Source: Wenzhouxiangella sp. | GTDB lineage: Bacteria > Pseudomonadota > Gammaproteobacteria > Xanthomonadales > Wenzhouxiangellaceae | DNA: 32,183 bases | Direction of reading: 5' to 3' | Assembly: GCA_007123055.1 (NCBI GenBank) | Contig: SKSJ01000134.1 | Span: 1 to 32,183 of the forward strand | Shown here: positions 1-9,700 of the stretch, in pieces | Numbering within the stretch: the stretch's first letter is position 1 | How the letters are laid out: each line of letters begins with the position of its first letter | Notes under the pieces: model-generated | The model's database searches: none | Told to the model about the DNA's origin: nothing | The model's input: only the letters and a program-made list of their open reading frames with translations | Translations under genes and position numbers: made by a program

Positions 1-991
1 ATCGAGTTCGGGAAAGTATTCGAACACCGATACGTGGCCGATGTCGCCGCCACCGTGCTCCCAGCGCTTCAGGCCGCGAAACTCATTGATCGACAGACCC
101 AATCCATAGCCGCTGGAGTCTCCGTTGTTGAGTTCGAACGGCGTGGTCATCAGATCGCGCACCGTCTCGCCGCCGAGCTCGAATCGTCCCAGGTGCGCCA
201 TCCAGCGCGCCATGTCCGCGGCGGTGGTGTAGACGCCGCCGGCACCGAGCGCACCGCCGATATCGCGACCCTCCAGGTAACGCCCTTCACTCTCGAGATA
301 ACCGGTGCTGGCGTTCTGAACAATCTCGTCAGGATTCATGCGGAAACGAGTGTCGTGCATGCCCAGGGGTTCGAAAATCTCGTCGCGAATCCAGTCCGGG
401 TAGGGCGTGCCAGTTACCCGCTCGACCACTTCGGCCAGCAGGCCGTAGCCGGTGTTGTTGTAGTTCCACTCGTCACCGGGCTTGTTCTGCAATTCGGGCT
501 GGCGCTGAACCGTCGCGATCACGGCATCGCCATCCAGCCAGTCCCCTTTTTCGATGCGCACGCCGGCCAGCGCCTCGCGCATTGATGAACTCGCGATAGC
601 CGCTGGTATGGCTAAGCAGGTGGTGCAGCCGGACCGTGTGTTCGAACTCGGGCAGTTCGGGGATGTGCTCGCGGACATCATCGTCCAGCGACAGCTCGCC
701 ACGATCATGCAACAGCGCCAGCGCCATGCCGGTGAACTGCTTGGCCGTCGAACCGATATTGACCCGCGTGGTTGCTTCCAGCGGTATACCAAAGCGCAGA
801 TCGGCCATGCCGGCGACTGCCGTCTCGGCCAGTTCGCCGTCGCGCACCATCCCGATCAGCACACCGGGCGTGGACTCGTTGTAATCGGAAAGCAGGTCAT
901 CGGGACGCTGGTCGTCAGCCGTCACCATCGATCCCGACGCCAACAGGCCGGCGAGCAGGGCGGCACGGAATATAACCGGGTATTCGGGCAC
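1..991 (-). pseudogene. Serine hydrolase, class C beta-lactamase family; 3' end runs off the window; frameshift near 575-585
   Basis: ORF 473..1030(-) carries a signal peptide and the SxxK motif (NIGSTAKQFTG), then HLLSHTSGYREFIN. The family-like sequence continues in another frame (AREALAGVRIEKGDWLDGD...WNYNNTGYGLLAEVVERVTG...LKRWEHGGGDIGH), open to position 1, with YxN (YNN) and HGG motifs. Likely GTG start at 991 preceded by AAAGGGAG. Confidence 0.75.
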
Positions 992-1275
992 GATCGGTCT
1001 CCCTTTCACTGGAATCTTCACTGGAATCACGGAAGGTCTTGTCGAATGATCAGATTAAGCGGCTGTCCGACCGAGCGCATGTGCCATTGGCCATGATTGC
1101 GATTGCAGGCAGGCACAACAAGCACACCTGCCACTCACCGGCCATTCGGGCTACGGGTTTCGCCGATTGGCGATACCTGTGATGCTGCCATGAGTGGCGG
1201 GCCCGGCGGCTGAAAGCCCAGGCATCCGACTCTCACGTTGCATGGAGCAACATCCACGCAGGGAACGCTCAACCG

Positions 1276-2271
1276 TCACAGCCTGGCCACGCTCACCCGA
1301 TTGCGCCCAGCTTCCTTGGCTTGGTAGAGCGCATCATCAGCGCGCTGGAAAAGGTCCGCCCCGTCTTCGTCCGGGCAATACTCTGCCACGCCGAGACTGG
1401 CCGAGACACTGATGTCATCATGAAAACGTGTGTTGGCAATCAGCCTTCGGAAGGCCTCCGCTGCCTGTCGTGCGGCGTCCAGGTCGGTATCGAGAAGGAT
1501 CAGCAGAAACTCCTCCCCCCCATCGAATGCCGATATCCTGGCGGTTGAGATGCTGGTTGATCAGGCGCCCGATGCGTTCGATCACCAGGTCCCCCATGGC
1601 ATGGCCGTGATTGTCGTTGATGGCCTTGAAGTGATCGATATCGAGCAGGGCCACGCTCAGGGGCCGCTCTTCCCGGCGGGCGCTGGCGATCGCGGCGCTC
1701 AGTTCGTTCTCTCCCGACTTGTGATTGAGCAGCTCGGTCAATGCGTCCGATGCTGCCTGTTCACGAAGGCGCTCGAGCAGGCGCACCTGTGCGGTGACAT
1801 CACGCTGGATGGCCAGGTAGTGGGTGACCTCGCCCTTTTCATTGCGTATCGGAGAGGTTCGCCATTCAATATGGAAAGGTCGCCCATCCTTGCGATAGTT
1901 GATCGTCCGGCCTTCGAATGTGCGACCGGCTTCCAGCGCACGGCGCAGACGGGCTGTCACCTGTCGATCGGTTTCCTCGCCCTGGAGAATGGCGGGAGTT
2001 CGCCCGATGACCTCTTCTCGGGTCCACCCGGTCATCTCGCAGAAGGCGGCAAGCATCCCGTGCATCCCGAACGCTCACCGGGTCCCCAGCCTGAACCATC
2101 AGTGCCCGGAATAACGTCGGGAAACAGGGTATGGAGAAGAGTGCCATTCCCCCGGGAGACCACATCCGGGCCCACGGAGCGATCCGGGATAAGGTCGACA
2201 CCATCGAAGGACGCAGTGCTTAGACAGGCCAGCACCGGACTGGCCTGGCTGCCCGGTTCGACTATACTCAT
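1276..2271 (-). pseudogene. PAS-GGDEF diguanylate cyclase with multiple apparent frameshifts
   Basis: ORF 1418..2065(-) encodes AAFCEMTGWTREEVIGRTPAILQGEETD (PAS) and DALTELLNHKSG...VALLDIDHFKAINDNHGHAMGD...IGIRWGG. The frame is lost in a G7 run; the C-terminal part continues in another frame as EEFLLILLDTD...ISVSASLGVAEYCPDEDGADLFQRADDALYQAKEAGRNRVSVARL*, stop at 1276. The upstream PAS part (RALMVQAGDPVSVRDA) is in a further frame. Confidence 0.7.
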
Positions 2272-2301
2272 GCATGTTGTTGACGTAGGGAGAGTATCGA
2301 C

Positions 2302-2811
2302 GTGTATCGTTTTTGCATTGGTGTGCTGGCCGTTTTCATGTCTCTGGCCGTTGCCGCCGAAGAGCCGGCTTCAGAAGAAACCGTTCGTGAGCTGCTTGAA
2401 CTGATGGACGCCCACACGCTGATCGATGCCCTGATCGGTGAAGTGCAGCAGATCATTGACGAGTCAACGGAGCACGTTCTCGGAAATCGTGAAATATCGC
2501 CGGAACACCGGGAGATCATGCGGGAAGCCAACAGCCAGATGGCCGAGTTGATGCGCCGGGAAATGCGCTGGGAGGTCATGGAATCCGACATGATCGCCCT
2601 CTACAGGAAACACTTCACCCAGACCGAGCTCGATGCCATGATCGCGTTCTACCGCACCGAAGCCGGTCAATCCGTCATGCAGAAAATGCCGGCCGTGGTT
2701 CATGAGTCCATCCAGCTCAGTCATCAGCGCATGCAAACGCTCATGCCCGAGATCTCCCGGATTCAGCAGGAGACCTTTACCAAGCTTGATGAGCTGTCCA
2801 CACAACCGTAA
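2302..2811 (+). CDS. DUF2059 domain-containing secreted protein
   Basis: Signal peptide, then ELLELMDAHTLIDALIGEVQQIID...MIALYRKHFTQTELDAMIAFYRTEAGQSVMQKMPAV, typical of DUF2059; GTG start. Confidence 0.85.
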   Translation: MYRFCIGVLAVFMSLAVAAEEPASEETVRELLELMDAHTLIDALIGEVQQIIDESTEHVLGNREISPEHREIMREANSQMAELMRREMRWEVMESDMIALYRKHFTQTELDAMIAFYRTEAGQSVMQKMPAVVHESIQLSHQRMQTLMPEISRIQQETFTKLDELSTQP

Positions 2812-2969
2812 CAACGGGAGCAAACGGGTCAATCACTCCCACCGAAAGGGTACGGGCTCCGGGCTGGTGATGGCGCGGTTATCCCCGAGTGATGAAACGA
2901 TCAGCCGCTGAGCGAAGCGAAGCGCATGCAGGACAACGCTGGCACAACCCCCACCGGGTGGGCGCGGGC

Positions 2970-4130
2970 TCAATCGGCCAGCGCGGCAATCGCCGGCAAC
3001 TCCTTCCCTTCCACGTACTCCAGGAACGCGCCGCCGGCAGTAGAGATATAGTCGATGCGGTCGGCCACCTTGTATTTTTCAATGGCGGCGATGGTGTCGC
3101 CGCCACCGGCCAGTGTGAAACCATCGCAGGCAGCCACGGCATGGGCGATGGCCTGGGTGCCGGAGTGGAAGGCCTCGAACTCGAACACGCCGACCGGTCC
3201 GTTCCAGACGACGGTGCCGGCCTGACGGACGATGCTGGCCAGCTTGCCGGCGGACTCGGGGCCGATGTCGAGGATCATTTCGTCGGCGTGGATGCGGCCG
3301 ACATCGCGCAGGGACGCGTGGGCCTCCTGGTGGAAGCGCTCGGCGGTCAACACGTCGGTGGGCAACGGGATGGCAGCGCCCTTCTGCTCGGCGCGCTTGA
3401 TGAGATCCCTGGCGGTGTCAACCAGGTCCTTTTCATACAGTGAACCGCCGACCTTGTAACCGGCCGCGGCCAGGAAGGTGTTGGCGATGCCGCCGCCGAC
3501 GATGAGCTGGTCGACCTTGTCGATCAGGGCCTCGAGCACCTGCAGCTTGGTCGAGACCTTGGCCCCGCCGACGATGGCCACCAGCGGGCGTTGTGGGTTG
3601 GCCAGGGCCTTGTCCAGCGCCTCGACTTCGCGCGCCAGCAGCGGGCCGGCGCAGGCGGTCTTGGCCTGGCGAATGACGCCGGCGGTAGATGCCTGGGCGC
3701 GGTGGGCGGTGGCGAAGGCGTCGAAGACCAGCACGTCGCAAAGCGCAGCCATTTTCTTAGCCAGCGCCTCGTCATTGGCCTTTTCGCCTTTCAGGAATCG
3801 CACGTTCTCGAGCAGGACGACCTGGCCGGCCTGCACATCGACGCCGTCGATCCAGTCGCGCTTGAGTTCGACCGGCTGGCCGAGCAGCTCGCTCAAACTT
3901 TCAGCGACCGGGGCCAGGGTGAACTCCTCGTCGAAAGCACCTTCATCGGGCCGGCCCAGGTGCGACATGACCATCACCGCCGCGCCGGCGTCGATGCACT
4001 GGCGGATAGTGGGCAGTGCGGCCTTGATGCGTGCCGCCGAGGTCACCTTGCCATCGCGAATGGGCACATTGAGATCGGCACGGACCAGAACGCGTTTGCC
4101 TTTCAGTTCAACCTGATCGAGGGTTTTCAT
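2970..4130 (-). CDS. pgk: Phosphoglycerate kinase
   Basis: Translation has [53 protein letters not shown] and [12 protein letters not shown]. Confidence 0.97.
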   Translation of the reverse strand: MKTLDQVELKGKRVLVRADLNVPIRDGKVTSAARIKAALPTIRQCIDAGAAVMVMSHLGRPDEGAFDEEFTLAPVAESLSELLGQPVELKRDWIDGVDVQAGQVVLLENVRFLKGEKANDEALAKKMAALCDVLVFDAFATAHRAQASTAGVIRQAKTACAGPLLAREVEALDKALANPQRPLVAIVGGAKVSTKLQVLEALIDKVDQLIVGGGIANTFLAAAGYKVGGSLYEKDLVDTARDLIKRAEQKGAAIPLPTDVLTAERFHQEAHASLRDVGRIHADEMILDIGPESAGKLASIVRQAGTVVWNGPVGVFEFEAFHSGTQAIAHAVAACDGFTLAGGGDTIAAIEKYKVADRIDYISTAGGAFLEYVEGKELPAIAALAD

Positions 4131-4154
4131 GGTCGTTCCTGCAAATTCAAAAAA

Positions 4155-4229
4155 TTCACCACAGAGGCACGGAGATCACAGATTAACTTTAATTTGTTTT
4201 CTCTGTGCCCTCTGTGCCTCTGTGGTGAA
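4155..4229. repeat. Long imperfect palindrome in the gap-pgk spacer
   Basis: 16-nt perfect arms TTCACCACAGAGGCAC (4155-4170) and GTGCCTCTGTGGTGAA (4214-4229); pairing continues imperfectly inward. Confidence 0.9.
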
Positions 4230-4236
4230 CCGCTTT

Positions 4237-5244
4237 TCAGACGCGCGACAGGGCCAGCGCGGTGTCGAGCATGCGGTTGGAGAAGCCCCACTCGTTGTCG
4301 TACCAGGCCAGCACCTTGACCAGGCGACCGCCGGAAACCTTGGTCAGCGTGGAATCGAAGATCGATGAGCGCGGGTCGTGGTTGAAGTCGATGGAGACCA
4401 GCAGTTCGGTGTTGTAGCCGAGAATGCCGGCCAGCTCGCCTTCGCTGGCTTCCTTGACCACGCTGTTGACCTCGTCGACCGAGGTGTCGCGGCTGGCGAT
4501 GAAGCTCAGGTCGACGACAGAAACGTTGATGGTGGGCACGCGCATGGCGAAGCCATCGAGCTTGCCGTCGAGCTCTGGCAGCACCAGGCCGACGGCAGCA
4601 GCCGCCCCGGTCTTGGTCGGGATCTGGCTCATGGTGGCCGAACGGGCGCGTCGGATGTCCTTGTGAAAGACGTCGGTGAGCACCTGATCATTGGTGTAGG
4701 CGTGAATGGTGGTCATCAGACCGGTTTCCAGGCCGATTTTTTCGTTGATCGGCTTGACCAGCGGCGCCAGACAGTTGGTAGTGCAGGAGGCATTCGAGAT
4801 GATGTCGTCGCCTTCCTTGAGGATACCGTGGTTGACGCCGTAGACGATGGTCGGCAAATCCTTGCCGGCCGGGGCGGAGATCAGCACCTTGCGCGCCCCC
4901 GCTTTCAAGTGGGCCGAGGCCTTGTCCTTGCTCGCGAACAGGCCGGTACATTCCATCACTACATCGACGCCCATCTCACCCCAGGGCAATTGAGCCGGAT
5001 CGCGCTCGGCCAGCACCCGAATCTTGTCGCCGTTGACGACCAGGTTGTCGCCCTCGACCTTGACCTCGGCATCGAAGCGCCCATGCGCGGTATCGCGCTG
5101 GGTCAGGGTGGCGTTGGTCTGGGCATCACCCAGATCGTTGATGGCGACGATCTGAATCTCGTCGGTACGATTGTATTCGTACAGGGCGCGCAGGACGTTA
5201 CGGCCGATACGGCCATAGCCATTGATGGCGACTTTGATGGACAT
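4237..5244 (-). CDS. gap: Type I glyceraldehyde-3-phosphate dehydrogenase
   Basis: [63 protein letters not shown] at 5244. Confidence 0.97.
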   Translation of the reverse strand: MSIKVAINGYGRIGRNVLRALYEYNRTDEIQIVAINDLGDAQTNATLTQRDTAHGRFDAEVKVEGDNLVVNGDKIRVLAERDPAQLPWGEMGVDVVMECTGLFASKDKASAHLKAGARKVLISAPAGKDLPTIVYGVNHGILKEGDDIISNASCTTNCLAPLVKPINEKIGLETGLMTTIHAYTNDQVLTDVFHKDIRRARSATMSQIPTKTGAAAAVGLVLPELDGKLDGFAMRVPTINVSVVDLSFIASRDTSVDEVNSVVKEASEGELAGILGYNTELLVSIDFNHDPRSSIFDSTLTKVSGGRLVKVLAWYDNEWGFSNRMLDTALALSRV

Positions 5245-5393
5245 GGGCTTTCTCCGCAGCAATTGTTTTCAGGGGATGACGCAATTGTACTGCGGCAGCG
5301 AGCGCAGGACCAAGCGAAGTTGGGAGAGGGGAGTGACGGGCGAATGAGTCGAAGGGCAACTCCGTCCACTCACCCGTTCGTCCGTTGCTTCGA

Positions 5394-7394
5394 TCAGCCG
5401 ATCACCTCACGAACCGCCCGAACAACGGTCTCGTTCGTAAACCCGAACTCCTTGAACAGGTCACCGGCCGGGGCCGAGGCGCCGAAGGTGTCCATTCCGA
5501 TCACCTTGCCCTTGCCGCCGACGATGTGCCGCCAGTACAGACTGACACCGGCCTCGACGGCCACCCGGGCATCAAGCGCAGCGGGCAGCACCGTTTCACG
5601 GTAATCGGCATCCTGGGCCATGAACAAGTCGGGGTTGGGCATGGAGACGACACGCACACCGACACCATCGGTCGCCAGGCTGCCGGCTGCGGCCATGGCC
5701 AGGCCGACCTCCGAACCGCTGGCGATAATGACCGCCTGCGGATTGCCGTCCTCGGGATCGCTGAGGACGTAGCCGCCACGGGCAATGGATGCGATCTGTT
5801 CGCTGTTGCGCGGCTGATGCGGCAGCCCCTGGCGGGTGAGCACAAGCGCGGTCGGGCCGTTGCGGCGCGCCAGGCCGGCCGCCCAGGCCGCCGCGGTCTC
5901 GACCTTGTCGGCCGGACGCCAGACGTCCAGGTTGGGAATAAGCCTGAGGCTCGAGACATGCTCGACCGGCTGGTGCGTGGGGCCGTCCTCGCCCAGGCCG
6001 ATGGAATCATGGGTGTAGACGTGGATTGCGCCGGTCGGAATCAATGCCGACATGCGCACGGCATTGCGTGCGTAATCGGAGAAGACCAGGAAGGTACCGG
6101 TGTAAGGGATGAAGCCGCCGTGCAGATACAGGCCGTTGGCAATTGCGGTCATGCCGAATTCGCGCACGCCATAGTAGACGTAATTGCCTTTCGCCGGATC
6201 GTCCATGATGTCGACACTGCCCGACCAGTTGGTGTTGTTCGAACCGGTCAGATCTGCCGAACCGCCCAGCAGTTCGGGCAGGTGCGGGCCGAAGGCTTCC
6301 AGGGTCTGGCCGGAAGCCTTGCGCGTGGCCACGGTGGCGTCGTCGGCCTGCATGCGCCCGAGGATGTCAGCGACGATACGATCGAAGTCCTCGGGCAATT
6401 CGCCGGACAGGCGGCGTTCGAACTCGGCAGCCAGTTTCGGATGGGCGTCGCGGTAGGCTCGCCATTCGCCCTGCCACTGCTTTTCGCGCTCGGCGCCAGC
6501 CTCGCGTGCGTTCCAGCCGGCACGGATTTCGTCCGGAACTTCGAAGGGGGCGTGCGGCCAGCCGATTTCCTTGCGCGTGGCCTCGATCTCCTCATCGCCC
6601 AGCGGTGCGCCGTGGGTGGCGGCAGTGCCGGCCTTGTTGGGTGAACCGAAGCCGATGGTGGTCTTGCAGCAGATCAATGTGGGCTGACCGACGTTGGCGC
6701 GGGCCGCCTCGATGGCGCTCGCCACGGCTGCCGCATCATGGCCATCGACATCCTCGATTACTTGCCAGCCATAGGCACGGAAGCGCTCGGGCGTATTGTC
6801 GGTAAACCAACCGTCGACCTCGCCGTCGATGGATATATTGTTGTCGTCATAAAACACCACCAGCTTGCCCAGCCCCCAGGTACCGGCCAGCGAGCAGACT
6901 TCGTGCGATACGCCTTCCATCAGGCAACCGTCGCCGGCAAATACCCAGGTGTGATGGTCGACGATGGTGTGCTCATCGGTGTTGAAACGCGCCGCCAGCA
7001 GCTTCTCGGCCAGCGCCATGCCCACGGCGTTGGCCAGGCCCTGCCCCAGCGGGCCGGTGGTGGTTTCCACGCCCGGCGCCTCGCCATATTCGGGGTGACC
7101 CGGCGTGGGTGAATGCAGCTGGCGAAAGTTCTTCAGGTCGTCGATGGAGACGCCATAACCGGTCAGGTGCAGCACCGAGTACAGCAGCATGGAACCATGG
7201 CCGTTGGAGACCACGAAACGGTCACGATCCCACCAGTCGGGATTGTCCGGGTTGTGCCTGAGGTAATCGTTGAACAGCACTTCGGCAATGTCGGCCATGC
7301 CCATGGGCATGCCGGGATGTCCCGAATTGGCGCGCTGGACGGCGTCCATGGACAGGGCGCGGATGGCGTTGGCGAGGTCTCGGCGGGTGGTCAT
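5394..7394 (-). CDS. tkt: Transketolase
   Basis: [84 protein letters not shown] at 7394. Confidence 0.97.
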   Translation of the reverse strand: MTTRRDLANAIRALSMDAVQRANSGHPGMPMGMADIAEVLFNDYLRHNPDNPDWWDRDRFVVSNGHGSMLLYSVLHLTGYGVSIDDLKNFRQLHSPTPGHPEYGEAPGVETTTGPLGQGLANAVGMALAEKLLAARFNTDEHTIVDHHTWVFAGDGCLMEGVSHEVCSLAGTWGLGKLVVFYDDNNISIDGEVDGWFTDNTPERFRAYGWQVIEDVDGHDAAAVASAIEAARANVGQPTLICCKTTIGFGSPNKAGTAATHGAPLGDEEIEATRKEIGWPHAPFEVPDEIRAGWNAREAGAEREKQWQGEWRAYRDAHPKLAAEFERRLSGELPEDFDRIVADILGRMQADDATVATRKASGQTLEAFGPHLPELLGGSADLTGSNNTNWSGSVDIMDDPAKGNYVYYGVREFGMTAIANGLYLHGGFIPYTGTFLVFSDYARNAVRMSALIPTGAIHVYTHDSIGLGEDGPTHQPVEHVSSLRLIPNLDVWRPADKVETAAAWAAGLARRNGPTALVLTRQGLPHQPRNSEQIASIARGGYVLSDPEDGNPQAVIIASGSEVGLAMAAAGSLATDGVGVRVVSMPNPDLFMAQDADYRETVLPAALDARVAVEAGVSLYWRHIVGGKGKVIGMDTFGASAPAGDLFKEFGFTNETVVRAVREVIG

Positions 7395-7620
7395 GATGGC
7401 TGGGGCCTGTAGAGCGAGATGAGGAAAACCGCTCATTGTGCCGTCGCTGTAGCCGGCAAGCAAGAGAGGCCGATCAGCAACCCGCCCTGCGCGCCGCAAG
7501 CCCGCAGTCCGGACAGCTTGATTGCCATCACGCTTCTCCTGATATTCCGGGCACTTGGGCGTCAATTTTGCGTGTGCATCTCGCCTCCGGCTCTGCTAGA
7601 CTGCAAGTTAAGAAAAACTT

Positions 7621-7672
7621 ATTCCCGATAACAGTATCTAAGGGGGCGGGAATACCAAGAATTTTTATCGGG
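7621..7672 (+). promoter_or_regulatory. Possible mutually exclusive leader hairpins upstream of the 7680 ORF
   Basis: ATTCCCG (7621-7627) can pair with CGGGAAT (7647-7653), while the overlapping CCCGATA (7624-7630) can pair with TATCGGG (7666-7672), ending 8 nt before the ATG. Confidence 0.35.
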
Positions 7673-7679
7673 ACCGAAG

Positions 7680-8696
7680 ATGACCGCATTGAGGCGAAGC
7701 CTGCTGATTTCGACATTGCTGGTCGCCGGGGCGAATGCCCAGGCGCAAGACGCGGCACCGTGGTCAATCGTCCCCGAGCGCGAAACGACGCCGGCTGCGC
7801 TATCCGACCGCGATGCCCTTGGGCTGCCGGGCCTGCGGCCGCGGGTGACCATGAGCATGCCGCTGGATCTGCGGCCCTACGAGACCGACAGCGACAACGA
7901 CCAGGGGGCGTTCTCCTGGTCCCTGGAAACCTGGCGGCTCAACACCGCGAGTCTCGCCCATATCCAGTGCAACAGCGGCAGACTGACCATCGACTCCTAC
8001 CTGGCCGAGAACTGTCGCTTTGTCGACCAGCCCCTGCCCGACGAGTCGGTCAATCTGCTGCAGGTGCGCGGCAACTGGACCGCTGCCCCGGGCCTGAACA
8101 TCGGTGTGGGTGCGTATCATAGCCAGCCCGAGCACTCACCGGTGATTGCACTCAACGAGGGCATGTACGATTTGCGCGCCGAATACCTGGGTCACGACGC
8201 CACAGCGAGGTCACCACTAGGTTCCGAAGGCGTGGATTTCAACGTCAGCTTCGGCATCCAGACCGAACGCGTGGGTGATTTTCTGGTCGGGCTGCAACTG
8301 GCCCGCTACCGGCAGCGGATGAGCCTGTCCGACCTCGGCCTGTCGCTTGACCACGCGGCGCTGGGCAGCGTCGGCGAATCCAGTTACTACAACAACAGTG
8401 CCCAGCTGATGCTGGGGTGGCGGCGTGGCCGCTTCAGCGGCGAAATGCTCGGCAACCACCGCGAATCGCCGCTGTGGACCGGCGTCGATCCGAGCCCGAC
8501 CCCTTCGGTGCTCAACACCTTCGACCTGGAGTTTTCCTGGCACGCGCCACGCAATGCGTCGATCAGCATCGGCGTAAGCAACCTGCTCGACACCGCTCCG
8601 CGGGCCGACGAGCCGGGCGCGGACGCTCGGCTCGAAGATCCGATGGAAAACATTTACGGTCGAATCCCCTACGTGCGCTACAAGCAGGATCTGTAA
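7680..8696 (+). CDS. Signal-peptide protein with TonB-receptor-like C-terminal beta-barrel character
   Basis: N-terminal signal sequence ending AQAQD; alternating hydrophobic segments; C-terminus NLLDTAPR...MENIYGRIPYVRYKQDL resembles TonB-dependent receptor C-termini; no recognisable plug domain. Confidence 0.6.
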   Translation: MTALRRSLLISTLLVAGANAQAQDAAPWSIVPERETTPAALSDRDALGLPGLRPRVTMSMPLDLRPYETDSDNDQGAFSWSLETWRLNTASLAHIQCNSGRLTIDSYLAENCRFVDQPLPDESVNLLQVRGNWTAAPGLNIGVGAYHSQPEHSPVIALNEGMYDLRAEYLGHDATARSPLGSEGVDFNVSFGIQTERVGDFLVGLQLARYRQRMSLSDLGLSLDHAALGSVGESSYYNNSAQLMLGWRRGRFSGEMLGNHRESPLWTGVDPSPTPSVLNTFDLEFSWHAPRNASISIGVSNLLDTAPRADEPGADARLEDPMENIYGRIPYVRYKQDL

Positions 8697-8747
8697 ACCG
8701 CACTTCCCGTAATCAACGATGACCGCTCAAGGAGTGACCCGACTGCC

Positions 8748-9272
8748 ATGTCTGCACCTCGCCTTGTCTCTGTTCTTGTACTCCTGACCCTGGTGTCGGG
8801 AAGCCTGTTGGCCTCCCAGCCCTTTTCCTCCCTCGAAGAGCGCATGACCGGGCGGGAATTCCGCGAAGCCGGTCTCCACAAGCTCAGTGACGAGGAACTG
8901 GCCGCGCTCAACCGCTGGATTCGCCAGCGCTCGCTGACATTGGAGGAGTATCGCGGCGAGGACTCGCTCCGGCATGCCGAGCCGGCAAGCGACGATCGGG
9001 TCGCGGATACAACCGAGGACCGCCGCGGATTCGAGGAGCCAAGCGAACGCTCGCCGATCAGGAGCCGCATCGTCGGGAGCTTCAACGGCTGGCGCGGCAA
9101 TACCGAGTTCGAACTGGAAAACGGCATGGTCTGGCGGCAGGCGGAAAATGACACCTTCGCGGTGCGCGAAATGGAGAACCCGGAAGTCGTGATTCGACCG
9201 GGCCTGTTCGGGACCTGGCGGCTTTCGATAGAAGGCTACAGCAGCGCAGTCCGTGTCGAGCGCGTGCGCTGA
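8748..9272 (+). CDS. Hypothetical secreted protein
   Basis: Hydrophobic N-terminus VSVLVLLTLVSGSLLAS; ORF open for 174 aa directly downstream of the 7680 ORF on the same strand. Confidence 0.65.
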   Translation: MSAPRLVSVLVLLTLVSGSLLASQPFSSLEERMTGREFREAGLHKLSDEELAALNRWIRQRSLTLEEYRGEDSLRHAEPASDDRVADTTEDRRGFEEPSERSPIRSRIVGSFNGWRGNTEFELENGMVWRQAENDTFAVREMENPEVVIRPGLFGTWRLSIEGYSSAVRVERVR

Positions 9273-9286
9273 AACCAATTCGACAT

Positions 9287-9301
9287 GGCGGCTTCGCCGC
9301 C
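9287..9301. terminator. Small hairpin between convergent genes
   Basis: GGCGGC-TTC-GCCGCC; no U-tract on either strand, so termination activity is uncertain. Confidence 0.3.
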
Positions 9302-9311
9302 GACAGCCCCT

Positions 9312-9653
9312 CTACTCGGGTCGGTTGCGGCGCATGCGCAACCAGAACAGGTAGGCGCGGCCGCCAATATAGCCGACACCGCCGAACACGACCAGAACGA
9401 TGGTCAGCGCCGGAGGCGGCAACTGCCAGGCTACCGGCGAACTCATCCACCACCACAGCACGCCGATGATGATGGCCGCCATCGCCATGTAGGTGACGTT
9501 GGTCGCCCGATAGATGCGTTTTCGCCAACGTCGAATCTCCAGCTTGCGAACCTCTTCGTCGGTCATCTGCCCGAGCGGCAGCTCGCAATGCGGGCAGACG
9601 TTGACCATGCTGGAAATGCGGCGGTTGCAGCCGGGACAGTGAATGATAGCCAT
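9312..9653 (-). CDS. Small zinc-ribbon membrane protein
   Basis: N-terminal CPGC...CPHC zinc-ribbon pattern followed by two hydrophobic helices. Confidence 0.7.
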   Translation of the reverse strand: MAIIHCPGCNRRISSMVNVCPHCELPLGQMTDEEVRKLEIRRWRKRIYRATNVTYMAMAAIIIGVLWWWMSSPVAWQLPPPALTIVLVVFGGVGYIGGRAYLFWLRMRRNRPE

Positions 9654-9700
9654 GGCTCAAAGGGTACCTGAATTCGGTTCGCGTTTGAAACGTGCGCCCA

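Noticed and set aside
1110-1200. Possible cyclic-di-GMP (GEMM) riboswitch near the cyclase gene
   Set aside because: Checked for conserved GEMM motifs on both strands; only a small CGCC/GGCG hairpin is present.
4378-5604. 408-aa plus-strand ORF opposite gap
   Set aside because: Antisense to a well-supported gap gene; artefact of codon bias.
5385-6644. 419-aa plus-strand ORF opposite tkt
   Set aside because: Antisense to a clear transketolase gene.
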